A DNA stretch of 64,000 nucleotides, from NCBI RefSeq assembly GCF_014842025.1, contig NZ_JACYUY010000018.1, positions 1 through 64,000 of the forward strand, in the 5' to 3' direction. The notes under the pieces are model-generated. The model saw only the letters and a program-made list of their open reading frames with translations. It had not been told where the DNA came from and ran no database searches. The position numbers and the translations under genes are program-made. This stretch comes from Massilia sp. CFBP 13721. Lineage in GTDB: Bacteria; Pseudomonadota; Gammaproteobacteria; Burkholderiales; Burkholderiaceae_D. Positions 15,759 through 24,087 of the stretch are shown piece by piece (the stretch's first letter is position 1; every line of letters begins with the position of its first letter).

Positions 15759-18700
15759 ATGTTTGAACGAATAATTCGCTTTGCCATTGAGCACCGATGG
15801 CTCGTCATGCTGGCTGTAATTGCAATGGCCGCTGTCGGTGTTTACAACTACCAAAAACTTCCTATCGACGCGGTCCCGGACATTACCAATGTCCAGGTCC
15901 AGATCAATACGTCCGCAGCCGGATATTCGCCTCTCGAAGTCGAGCAGCGCGTAACCTTCCCGATCGAGACCGTCATGGCCGGCCTCCCTGCCCTGCAGGA
16001 GACCCGGTCGCTGTCGCGCTATGGCTTGTCGCAGGTAACCGTCATCTTCAAGGATGGAACGGACATCTATTTCGCTCGCCAGCTCGTCAACCAGCGTATT
16101 CAGGAGGCCAAGGAAAACCTTCCTGGTGGGGTTGTACCCATGATGGGACCAATTTCAACTGGCCTTGGGGAAATTTATCTATGGACAGTTGAAAGTGACC
16201 CTGGCGCGAAAAAGCCGGACGGTAGCTTGTACACCCCGACCGACCTGCGTGAAATTCAGGACTGGATCATCAAGCCCCAGTTGCGCCAGGTGCCGGGTGT
16301 TACCGAAATTAACTCCATCGGTGGTTTTGCCAAGGAATATCTGGTCGCCCCCGACCCGGCAAAACTGCGCTCCTACGGTTTATCCCTCACTGATGTCGTC
16401 GGGGCAATTGACCGGAACAATAGCAACGTCGGCGCAGGCTATATTGAACGCCGTGGCGAGCAGTTCCTGATCCGCGCGCCGGGCCAGGTGCGCACGCTGG
16501 ACGACATTCGCAACACCATCCTCAGCAACGTCAAGGGAGTGCCAATTCGCGTGCGTGACGTCGCGACCGTCGATATCGGACGCGAACTTCGCACCGGCGC
16601 CGCGACCGAGAACGGCCGCGAGGTCGTGCTGGGGACCGTGTTCATGCTCATCGGCGAGAACAGCCGCACCGTGTCGCAGGCAGTTGCGGCGAAAATGGTC
16701 GACGTCAATCGCTCGCTGCCAAAAGGCGTCAAGGCAGTTCCGGTGTACGACCGCACGGTGCTGGTCGACAAGGCCATCCATACTGTGAAGAAAAACCTGC
16801 TGGAGGGCGCGGTACTCGTTATTGTCATCCTGTTTGTCTTTCTCGGCAACATCCGGGCGGCGATCATCACCGCGATGGTCATTCCGCTGGCGATGTTGTT
16901 TACGTTTACGGGCATGGTGACTTATAACGTCAGTGCGAACCTGATGAGTCTGGGTGCACTCGACTTCGGCATCATCATCGATGGTGCGGTCGTCATTGTC
17001 GAGAATTGCGTCCGGCGCCTCGCGCATGCACAGGATCATCACAAGCGTGAACTGACCCTCAACGAGCGCTTCCACGAGGTCTTCTCGGCCGCGAAGGAAG
17101 CACGGCGGCCCCTGCTCTTCGGCCAGCTCATCATCATGGTCGTGTACCTGCCGATCTTCGCGCTGGCCGGGGTCGAAGGGAAGATGTTCCATCCGATGGC
17201 CTTCGCGGTCGTGGCCGCCCTGGTCGGCGCAATGATTTTGTCGATCACCTTCATTCCAGCCGCAGTCGCCCTGTTCATTGGCAAACGCGTCGCGGAAAAG
17301 GAAAACAAACTGATGGAAATGGCAAAGCGGGCCTATGCACCCATGCTCGACCGGGTCTTCCGCAACACCTCGCTGGTCGTTACAAGTGCGATCGTTCTGG
17401 TGGTCCTCTCTGGCTTGCTCGTCTCGCGGCTCGGCAGTGAATTCATTCCGAGCCTGAGCGAAGGCGACCTGGCAATCCAGTCGCTGCGCATTCCCGGTAC
17501 CAGCCTGAGCCAATCGCTGGAGATGCAGAAGAAAGTGGAAGCGGGACTCAAGGCGAAATTCCCCGAGATCGATCGGGTGTTCGCCAGGACCGGTACTGCC
17601 GAGATTGCATCCGATCCGATGCCGCCGAATATCTCGGATGGTTACATCATGCTCAAGCCCGAATCGGACTGGCCGGCGCCAAAGAAGAGCCGTCCTGAAT
17701 TGGTCACAGCGATCCAGGAGGAGGCGGAAAAATACGCGGGCAATGCCTATGAATTTTCGCAGCCAATCCAACTGCGTTTCAACGAGCTGATCTCCGGCGT
17801 GCGCAGTGATGTCGCAGTCAAGATCTTTGGCGACGACATGGATGTGCTTGCTACTACAGGCAAGGAAATCGCGGAAGTGCTTCAGCGAATTCCTGGTGCG
17901 GCGGAAGTGAAGGTAGAGCAGACCGGTGGCCTGCCGATGCTGACTGTGAACATTGATAGGGAAAAAACTGCGCGCTATGGACTGAATATCGGCGACGTGC
18001 AAGAAGCTCTGTCGATTGCAACAGGTGGACGCGAGGCCGGAACCATGTTCGAGGGAGATCGGCGTTTCGACATCGTCGTTCGACTGCCGGAAACGCTACG
18101 CACCGATCTCGATGCGCTCAGGCAGCTGCCTGTCTCGCTTCCTAGCAAGGACGGCGCCGCGGCGACCTACATTCCGCTCGGTGAGGTAGCCACTCTCGAT
18201 TTCGCGCCAGGTCCGAACCAGATCAGCCGCGAGAACGGAAAACGCCGCATCGTCGTCAGTGCAAACGTTCGCGGGCGCGATATCGGCAGCTTTGTGCCGG
18301 AGGCGGCAGCCGCCATCCAAAAACAGGTCAAAGTGCCTGCTGGTTACTGGACAAGCTGGGGCGGTACTTTCGAGCAATTGCAGTCTGCTACCGCGCGCCT
18401 GCAAGTCGTTGTTCCCTTAGCCCTCTTCATTGTGTTCGTACTCTTGTTCATGATGTTCAACAACGTTAAAGACGGCTTACTTGTCTTTACAGGCATCCCG
18501 TTCGCCCTGACCGGCGGTGTCATCGCCCTGGCTTTGCGTGGCATTCCAATGTCGATATCGGCTGCGGTCGGATTCATTGCGCTTTCCGGCGTGGCGGTCC
18601 TGAACGGTCTAGTGATGATCTCGTATATCCGGACCTTGCGCGAAGAGGGCATGGGGCTCGACCGGGCGATTACACATGGGGCATTGACACGGCTGCGCCC

Positions 18701-18923
18701 TGTGCTGATGACGGCGCTGGTAGCGTCGCTGGGCTTCGTGCCGATGGCAATCGCGACCGGCACGGGTGCGGAAGTACAGAGGCCTCTAGCGACGGTGGTT
18801 ATCGGCGGTATTCTTTCTTCAACTGCGCTGACTCTCCTCGTTCTTCCACTGCTTTACCGCCTGGTTCATCGCAAGGATAGCGATGAGGTCCCGGCGGAGC
18901 CGGAAAAAATCCTGGTGCATTGA
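15759..18923 (+). CDS. czcA: CzcA heavy-metal RND pump
   Basis: 1054 residues, normal for HME-RND pumps. It uses proton influx to drive divalent cations (Zn, Co, Cd) from the periplasm or cytosol through CzcC. The N-terminus shows the usual first span and LPIDAVPDITNVQVQINT. In helix 4, DFGIIIDGAVVIVEN (about residues 401-415) holds the Asp/Asp/Glu proton-relay set that marks the divalent-cation subgroup, unlike the CusA-type sequence at 35686. GAGG precedes the ATG. It ends the czcCBA core; a strong hairpin follows directly. Confidence 0.93.
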   Translation: MFERIIRFAIEHRWLVMLAVIAMAAVGVYNYQKLPIDAVPDITNVQVQINTSAAGYSPLEVEQRVTFPIETVMAGLPALQETRSLSRYGLSQVTVIFKDGTDIYFARQLVNQRIQEAKENLPGGVVPMMGPISTGLGEIYLWTVESDPGAKKPDGSLYTPTDLREIQDWIIKPQLRQVPGVTEINSIGGFAKEYLVAPDPAKLRSYGLSLTDVVGAIDRNNSNVGAGYIERRGEQFLIRAPGQVRTLDDIRNTILSNVKGVPIRVRDVATVDIGRELRTGAATENGREVVLGTVFMLIGENSRTVSQAVAAKMVDVNRSLPKGVKAVPVYDRTVLVDKAIHTVKKNLLEGAVLVIVILFVFLGNIRAAIITAMVIPLAMLFTFTGMVTYNVSANLMSLGALDFGIIIDGAVVIVENCVRRLAHAQDHHKRELTLNERFHEVFSAAKEARRPLLFGQLIIMVVYLPIFALAGVEGKMFHPMAFAVVAALVGAMILSITFIPAAVALFIGKRVAEKENKLMEMAKRAYAPMLDRVFRNTSLVVTSAIVLVVLSGLLVSRLGSEFIPSLSEGDLAIQSLRIPGTSLSQSLEMQKKVEAGLKAKFPEIDRVFARTGTAEIASDPMPPNISDGYIMLKPESDWPAPKKSRPELVTAIQEEAEKYAGNAYEFSQPIQLRFNELISGVRSDVAVKIFGDDMDVLATTGKEIAEVLQRIPGAAEVKVEQTGGLPMLTVNIDREKTARYGLNIGDVQEALSIATGGREAGTMFEGDRRFDIVVRLPETLRTDLDALRQLPVSLPSKDGAAATYIPLGEVATLDFAPGPNQISRENGKRRIVVSANVRGRDIGSFVPEAAAAIQKQVKVPAGYWTSWGGTFEQLQSATARLQVVVPLALFIVFVLLFMMFNNVKDGLLVFTGIPFALTGGVIALALRGIPMSISAAVGFIALSGVAVLNGLVMISYIRTLREEGMGLDRAITHGALTRLRPVLMTALVASLGFVPMAIATGTGAEVQRPLATVVIGGILSSTALTLLVLPLLYRLVHRKDSDEVPAEPEKILVH

Positions 18924-18926
18924 GCT

Positions 18927-18959
18927 AGCCGGGCCGCGAAGAAATCGAGCGGCCCGGCT
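18927..18959 (+). repeat. 11-bp perfect hairpin after czcA
   Basis: AGCCGGGCCGC (18927-18937) pairs perfectly with GCGGCCCGGCT (18949-18959) across an 11-nt loop. There is no T-run, so it is not a standard terminator. It lies between the czcA stop and the next ribosome site, and may stabilise czcCBA mRNA or damp downstream expression. Confidence 0.6.
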
Positions 18960-18971
18960 GAGGAGAACGAA

Positions 18972-19556
18972 ATGAGCCGGAACCGCGCGAGCCTATGCAC
19001 GCGCAGTCTGACAAGACTGGACCTGACTGCGCACGGAGCGGCCTTGGTCAGTTGCACCATTGGTGGGGTTTTTCTGGAAAGTGTTGTCCTGATGGGGGCA
19101 GCTTCCCACCATCTAGCCACAATCGGAATTCGACTGCTAACCGCTGAGCAAAGGAATGAACAACCCCAGACTCCACGCGACAACATCATGTTCTCAATCG
19201 GGCAAGTCGCCCTCTGGACTTGCTGCATGAGCCTTGCTGTCTATGTTGCTTCACGTGGCGCGCACGGTATGTTTCATGCCAAGCATCTCAATGCAATTGC
19301 AGTGCTTGGCTTTGCGATGCCTGGGGTGCTTGGCTGCCTGACTAGTGCGGCTTTGGTCCGCCGCTCTGTCAATCCGGGCAGGTACATTGATAAAGCAGAC
19401 GCCCTGTTGTCAGCAGTACCGAGTGCGCTTGTCCTGTGTGTCGCTGGCGGCGCGCTTTTGGTTGATGGAGGAAAGCTCGATGCAATCGTCGGCCTTGCGA
19501 TTATTTTGATGCTTGGTGTACGCACCCTTGTCTGCCTGGCGCGGGCACTAGACTAA
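18972..19556 (+). CDS. integral membrane protein, distantly CDF-like
   Basis: 194 residues with about four to six hydrophobic segments. The layout is two spans, a linker, two spans and a final pair ending KLDAIVGLAIILMLGVRTLV, which recalls the last helix pair of cation diffusion facilitators, but the cytosolic metal-binding domain and the HxxxD site are missing. A role next to CzcD in membrane metal handling is inference. GAGG lies seven bases before the ATG, right after the strong hairpin that follows czcA. It is probably in the czc transcript. Confidence 0.6.
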   Translation: MSRNRASLCTRSLTRLDLTAHGAALVSCTIGGVFLESVVLMGAASHHLATIGIRLLTAEQRNEQPQTPRDNIMFSIGQVALWTCCMSLAVYVASRGAHGMFHAKHLNAIAVLGFAMPGVLGCLTSAALVRRSVNPGRYIDKADALLSAVPSALVLCVAGGALLVDGGKLDAIVGLAIILMLGVRTLVCLARALD

Positions 19557-19578
19557 AGCGTTATGGAAAGGAGAACAA

Positions 19579-19761
19579 ATGAAGCTTTTACAACTGCCGA
19601 TAGAATCACTGGACCAGGTCAGCAAATTATTTGGTATCGCAGCACTGGTCCTGTTTGGGGTCGTGATGCTGTTCCTTGGATGGCTGAAGTATAAGGATCG
19701 GGACAGTCCGAAGGTAAATACCCCTCACAAGCGCACGAAACGCAAAGCAAAGCGAAAGTAA
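19579..19761 (+). CDS. 60-residue membrane miniprotein with basic tail
   Basis: One transmembrane helix (LFGIAALVLFGVVMLFLGWL, about residues 17-36), then a strongly basic tail ending KRTKRKAKRK. A good GGAAAGGAG site precedes the ATG. It lies between the CDF-like gene and czcD in the czc transcript. A second miniprotein of the same plan is at 56091. Function unknown; such proteins often tune larger transporters, but that is inference. Confidence 0.6.
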   Translation: MKLLQLPIESLDQVSKLFGIAALVLFGVVMLFLGWLKYKDRDSPKVNTPHKRTKRKAKRK

Positions 19762-19890
19762 TGGACGTCCGCCAAGCCCAAGCAAGCAGACGTTAGTCCA
19801 TCAAGTAAAAAGTCACACATCTAGGCCACATGAACGGATGCATTTTCGTATCCGGCAGGACCGCCATAATTACCATGTAAGGGAAAAACG

Positions 19891-20877
19891 ATGGGTTCAG
19901 GACATTCGCATGCAGCACAGCCTGGCCAGAGCGAGCGCCCGCTCTGGATCGCGCTCATTCTTACAACGGCGTTTCTCATCGCCGAAATCGTCGGGGGCAT
20001 CCTCACCAACAGCCTCGCACTGATCTCCGATGCGGCGCATATGTTTACCGACACCGCGGCACTGGCAATCTCACTTGCCGCGATTCGCATTGGTAGGCGG
20101 CCGGCAGACACCTCGCGCACATTTGGCTACTACCGCTTCGAGATTCTCGCGGCTGCCTTCAACGCCATACTGCTTTTTTTAGTGGCGATTTATATCCTGT
20201 ACGAAGCCTACCAACGTCTAAATAATCCGCCCGAAATCGAGTCAGGAACAATGCTCTACGTGGCCGCCTTTGGACTCGTCGTGAACCTCATCAGTATGAG
20301 GTTGCTGTCGAGTGGCAAAGACAGTAGCCTGAACATCAAGGGCGCCTACCTCGAAGTGTGGAGCGATATGCTGGGCTCGATCGGTGTCATTATTGGCGCC
20401 CTTGTGATTCGATACACCGGCTGGGGTTGGGTTGATTCGGCTATCGCCGTAGGTATCGGGCTGTGGGTCTTGCCACGCACCTGGACCCTGCTCAAGGCAA
20501 GCATGAATGTGCTGCTTGAAGGCGCGCCTGAAGGACTTGGCATCGGCGAGGTCAAGGAGGTGATTGCGGCCGTGCCGGGTGTAGCCAGTGTGCACGACCT
20601 GCATGTCTGGTCGATTACGAGTGGAAAATCCAGCCTGACAGTACACGTCGTGCAGCGTGAGGATGTCACCGATCCGCAAGCCCTCTTAACGACCATCCGC
20701 CAGCTCGTCGCGGAGAAGTACGACATCCACCACTGCACCATCCAGATCGAAACGAGCCCCTGCGAGGAAGCACTGGAGGAGCATCGCTTTGTCCCGGCTG
20801 ACAATAAAGAGCACGCCGACCACATCGATCACGCCGAGCATTCCGGACACGAAGAACACGAAGGAGAAAAGCAATGA
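19891..20877 (+). CDS. czcD: CzcD cation diffusion facilitator
   Basis: 328 residues. Antiports Zn, Co or Cd out of the cytosol against protons, feeding periplasmic CzcCBA. Six spans are visible; the transport site is built from HMFTD (helix 2, with the preceding SDAAH) and SDMLGS (helix 5). The C-terminal domain carries VHDLHVWSITSGKSSLTVHV and HHCTIQIE, and both ends are His-rich (GHSHA; HADHIDHAEHSGHEEH). AAGG precedes the ATG. The stop overlaps the start of gmhA by four bases, an unusual partner for czcD. Confidence 0.92.
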   Translation: MGSGHSHAAQPGQSERPLWIALILTTAFLIAEIVGGILTNSLALISDAAHMFTDTAALAISLAAIRIGRRPADTSRTFGYYRFEILAAAFNAILLFLVAIYILYEAYQRLNNPPEIESGTMLYVAAFGLVVNLISMRLLSSGKDSSLNIKGAYLEVWSDMLGSIGVIIGALVIRYTGWGWVDSAIAVGIGLWVLPRTWTLLKASMNVLLEGAPEGLGIGEVKEVIAAVPGVASVHDLHVWSITSGKSSLTVHVVQREDVTDPQALLTTIRQLVAEKYDIHHCTIQIETSPCEEALEEHRFVPADNKEHADHIDHAEHSGHEEHEGEKQ

Positions 20878-21470
20878 TCGACCATATTCGGAACAATCTG
20901 ATCGAAGCACGCTCTGCGCTTGACAGCCTCATTAACGATAGTGCCCAGCTCGGCAATATCGAGGCGGGCGCGGCCCTCTTGATTGATGCACTTGGCAATG
21001 GCCGACGGGTCATCTCTTGCGGAAATGGTGGCTCGATGTGCGACGCGATGCACTTGGCTGAAGAACTGTCAGGAAGGTTTCGCGAAAACCGCCCCGCCAT
21101 GGCGGCGGTGGCGATCAGCGACCCAAGCTATATCAGTTGTGTCGCCAACGATTATGGATACGAGCAGGTGTTTGCTCGTTTTGTTGAGGGCAACGGTGCT
21201 GCCGGCGACATTCTTTTCGCGATCAGCACAAGCGGTAGCAGCCCATCGGTTCTTCTTGGCGCGCAGGCCGCCCGCGCAAAAGGAATGAAGGTCGTTGGAT
21301 TGACTGGACGGCCGGGATCGCAGCTCGAGCAATTTGTCGACGTAACCATCTGCACGAGCGCAGGACGATATGCTGACCGGGTTCAGGAACTGCATATCAA
21401 GGTCATCCATATTTTGATCGAGCTAGTGGAACGTAGTCTGCAACCGGCGAACTATCCGCCAAAGGGGTAA
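20874..21470 (+). CDS. gmhA: GmhA-type sedoheptulose-7-phosphate isomerase (SIS domain)
   Basis: 198 residues. GmhA converts sedoheptulose 7-phosphate to heptose 7-phosphate, the first step toward the ADP-heptose of the LPS inner core. SIS-domain elements ISCGNGGSMCDAMHLAEEL, FAISTSGSSPSVL and the C-terminal VQELHIKVIHILIE are present; H and E of MHLAEE and Q and H of QELHIK correspond to the zinc ligands known in E. coli GmhA. DiaA is a close relative, but the GRFRENRPAMAAVAI segment is GmhA-like. It is coupled to czcD by ATGA overlap. A relic of its 3' end occurs at 27967-28083. Confidence 0.85.
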   Translation: MIDHIRNNLIEARSALDSLINDSAQLGNIEAGAALLIDALGNGRRVISCGNGGSMCDAMHLAEELSGRFRENRPAMAAVAISDPSYISCVANDYGYEQVFARFVEGNGAAGDILFAISTSGSSPSVLLGAQAARAKGMKVVGLTGRPGSQLEQFVDVTICTSAGRYADRVQELHIKVIHILIELVERSLQPANYPPKG

Positions 21471-21641
21471 GCCGGAACCAATGTCGCAGCGTGAGCCAGG
21501 GGTTGTGGGCGCATGTCCCAGACCATCGTTTCCGTGCCTGGGAACCCGGGCGACCACGATCGGTTTCTTCCGATAGGCATCGACCGGGTTGGTCCGGGTT
21601 TCCGTGTATGCACCGGCTCAAAGTGCATAGCGCCTGGCTTC

Positions 21642-21995
21642 TTACATATCACGCTCACGGGCATGTTTGTCGCATGCAGCTGCACAGGCTTCGCACGCTG
21701 CTTTACATGCGGCGCAATGTGCATGCTTGTCAGCATGCGGTGCACATGCCGCTGCGCAGGCCCTGCAAATATGCGCACAGAGCGTACAGAAGTCGCCGTG
21801 ATGCTCCGATCCGCGAGCCAACGCATTCATGGTTGCGCTGCAAATATCGGCGCAATCGAGATTGATCAATGCACAATTGGCCCCCCCACCCTCGCGAATG
21901 TCGGCCGCAGCACATGCTTGGGCGGCATGGATGGCTTCTTCACATGCCTCGATACAGGCCTGCAGGTTGTTCTCGTGACTCGTCGTAGTTTGCAT
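21642..21995 (-). CDS. copper-storage protein (Csp) four-helix bundle
   Basis: 117 residues with about 19 Cys and many His, in repeated patterns such as ACIEACEEA, CADICSATM, CTLCAHICRACAAAC and CAACKAACEACAAAC. This is the Csp/DUF326 family, whose tetramers of four-helix bundles store many Cu(I) ions on Cys residues. No signal peptide is seen, so it is of the cytosolic (Csp3-like) kind and would act as a copper sink. AAGGAGG lies five bases before the ATG. It is a lone minus-strand gene convergent with gmhA. Confidence 0.85.
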   Translation of the reverse strand: MQTTTSHENNLQACIEACEEAIHAAQACAAADIREGGGANCALINLDCADICSATMNALARGSEHHGDFCTLCAHICRACAAACAPHADKHAHCAACKAACEACAAACDKHARERDM

Positions 21996-22293
21996 ATGGT
22001 CCTCCTTAGCGGGTTCAAAAACAGAGTGATTCTCACGCGTTCACAAGGTTAGACCTACACCTAATAATTACGCGCGGAATTGCAAGTTGCCTCATCGCCT
22101 AAAGAAGGTAAAAGCGGTTTTCGTTTCTTGCGGCTCAAGTTGTCATCGTCGTTTTGTGCTCGATTGTGTTCACGAAAGCAAAGCCGTCACCGTTACATTT
22201 AGCCGGAGCGGTCTGCTACCTAAAACGCGGATCGGAACCGGGTGGATGCAAGCGTATATGGCAGGATGGGAACCAGCGTCGCAACCGCATATC
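21996..22293. other. intergenic region upstream of csp
   Basis: No gene is visible except possibly the frameshifted tail of the YnfA-like gene (to about 22220). The promoter of the minus-strand csp gene must lie at 22010-22080, which is AT-rich (CACCTAATAATTACG), but I cannot assign boxes safely. Confidence 0.35.
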
Positions 22294-22572
22294 CTAGATA
22301 TGGCGACTGGTGAATATCCGGGGATGTGAGACTTGTTCGCCCAAGAGAAAGTACAACATGACTGCCGCCAGATAGAGAGCGGCGTAAACGGTATATACCT
22401 TTTGGCGGGGTGCCGCATGCCGGTGGAGCAGGTAAAAGAATATCGATCCGGCGACGGCCGCTGGAAGGAGAAAGATTGCCGTAACCCGATGATGCAGCCA
22501 GAAAATGGGTATGACCCCTCCGACCATCTCTGCGAGGAACGTCAAGAAATAGAGCAAATACAGGCGAATCAT
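22294..22572 (-). pseudogene. YnfA-like small membrane protein, probably frameshifted
   Basis: The frame from ATG 22572 reads IRLYLLYFLTFLAEMVGG, then FWLHHRVTAIFLLPAAVAGS and KVYTVYAALYLAAVMLYFLL, matching the first three helices of YnfA. It then ends in an unrelated tail (VSHPRIFTSRHI). A neighbouring frame from about 22330 down to 22220 reads LGYAVATLVPILPYTL, which fits the missing fourth helix. A single frameshift near 22330 would explain both. It is diverged from the intact YnfA at 12227, so it is not a recent copy. Confidence 0.45.
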
Positions 22573-22854
22573 CTTGCACGCCAAAAATCAATTTGCTCGA
22601 TTTTATCCCGGAGCGATGACTGCGCGTGCACTGCATCGCAGCCAAACGGCCGCGGATCTCTCCTTCCCAATCGGCGAAAGGTGACGGCACTGATCTTCAT
22701 GCATGGGGAGGCGTGGACTGGACCACGGGCTGGCTTGCGCGCGAAGCCGCGCCCCCCGGTACTGGTGCAGTCGCGGGATGCGCTGACGAAACCGCCCTTT
22801 GTCCCGCAGTATGGTGGCCCGGTTGATTCGGCATGGAATTGCAAACCCTTCCGA

Positions 22855-23097
22855 TCACGCCGGTCCCCGCTCGACATCGCCCGCATCCGTTTCGCCCCCG
22901 CTTTCGATATCGACGCGGTTTGCCGAGCCCTCGGAATCTTCGACGCTGTCGATCACGGGAGATGCATCGCTATCGACGCGCTCGACATCGGCATCGACGT
23001 TCATGCCGCGCGTCGTCTCGACGTCGGTTTCGCTCTCAGGACGCTTGGGATCGTCTGGCGACGGAGCGGGGACTTGCGCACGTTTTTTTGTTGCCAT
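22855..23097 (-). CDS. small acidic, probably disordered protein
   Basis: 80 residues. Begins MATKKRAQVPAPSPDDPKRP, followed by a Ser/Asp/Glu/Val-rich region (DADVERVDSDASPVID and similar) with no hydrophobic core, so probably disordered. GGAG six bases before the ATG at 23097 supports translation. It follows kdsA by 44 bp on the same strand and may be cotranscribed. No family recognised. An acidic disordered chain could bind divalent cations or nucleic-acid-binding proteins, but nothing proves it. Confidence 0.45.
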   Translation of the reverse strand: MATKKRAQVPAPSPDDPKRPESETDVETTRGMNVDADVERVDSDASPVIDSVEDSEGSANRVDIESGGETDAGDVERGPA

Positions 23098-23141
23098 CAA
23101 ATTCTCCAAAATCCGAATGGGATGAAAGTATCACTATCGAT

Positions 23142-23984
23142 CTACGCGATTTCAATTGGTTGCAAGGACTTTATTAGGTCGTCCATTGCCTTCAGTTGCG
23201 AAAGAAATGCTTCGAGGACGTCGAGGGGCAAGGCGCTGGGCCCATCGCATTTTGCGGAATCCGGATCGGGGTGGGCTTCCAGGAAAATTCCGCCGAGGCC
23301 CACGGCGACACCAGCACGGGCTAACTCCACGATTTGCCCACGCCTCCCTCCAGAGGTCGAACTCATCGGGTCACGCTGCTGCAGTGCATGGGTTACGTCG
23401 AAAACAAGTGGTATGCCGGGGCAGGCCTTCTTCATGACACCGAAACCGAGCATGTCGACGACGAGGTTGTCGTATCCGAAGCAGGTGCCGCGGTCGCACA
23501 ACATGACCTGATCGTTGCCGGCTTCCTTGAATTTTTCGACAATATGGGCCGTCTGGGTTGGACTGAGAAACTGAGGCTTCTTGATATTGATAACCCGCCC
23601 CGTTTTTGCCAGCGCAATAACGATGTCGGTCTGCCTCGCTAGAAACGCAGGCAACTGCAGCACGTCGACGGTTTCTGCGACGACGGCAGCCTGCGCCGGT
23701 TCGTGAATATCCGTGAGAAGCGGGACCCCAAAGGTCGTTTTGACTTTCTCCAACATACGCATACCGGCCTCAAGTCCAGGGCCGCGGAACGAATGTATCG
23801 ATGATCGGTTCGCTTTGTCGAAGCTGGCCTTGAACACGTAGGGAATACCCAACTTGTCAGTCACCCGGACGAATTCTTCGCAGGTACGGAGCGCTAGGTC
23901 CAACGATTCGAGTACATTAATTCCCCCGAACACCACTAACGGAGCATCGTTTCCAATCTTCAAACGCTCAGCAATTTTGATCAT
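23142..23984 (-). CDS. kdsA: KdsA, Kdo-8-phosphate synthase
   Basis: 280 residues, the usual size. Condenses PEP with arabinose 5-phosphate to Kdo 8-phosphate for the LPS inner core. Signatures include YVFKASFDKANRSSIHSFRG, QLPAFLARQTD, DVTHALQ and EAHPDPDSAKCDGPSALPL. In GGINVLES an Asn stands where metal-dependent enzymes have the metal-binding Cys, which places it in the metal-independent class like E. coli KdsA. AAGGAAA precedes ATG 23984; an in-frame ATG at 24026 would give an atypical extension. It is a second LPS-core gene amid metal genes, after gmhA. Confidence 0.92.
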   Translation of the reverse strand: MIKIAERLKIGNDAPLVVFGGINVLESLDLALRTCEEFVRVTDKLGIPYVFKASFDKANRSSIHSFRGPGLEAGMRMLEKVKTTFGVPLLTDIHEPAQAAVVAETVDVLQLPAFLARQTDIVIALAKTGRVINIKKPQFLSPTQTAHIVEKFKEAGNDQVMLCDRGTCFGYDNLVVDMLGFGVMKKACPGIPLVFDVTHALQQRDPMSSTSGGRRGQIVELARAGVAVGLGGIFLEAHPDPDSAKCDGPSALPLDVLEAFLSQLKAMDDLIKSLQPIEIA

Positions 23985-24087
23985 CGTTTTTTTTCCTTGA
24001 TGCGACAACACTTCACAGATGCTCACGCCGGCGATTCAAAGGCACCGCGCGGCAGGACAATTGCTTTATTTGGCTCTCGCCTTTAGC

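Noticed and set aside
16380..18002. 540-codon minus-strand open frame opposite czcA
   Set aside because: Antisense shadow of a highly conserved gene; translation is rich in His, Asp, Arg and Gln as expected from the reverse of GC-rich codons, and there is no ribosome site.
22333..23511. 392-codon plus-strand frame crossing the YnfA relic and kdsA
   Set aside because: Runs opposite kdsA, whose family identity is certain; no ribosome site or domain.
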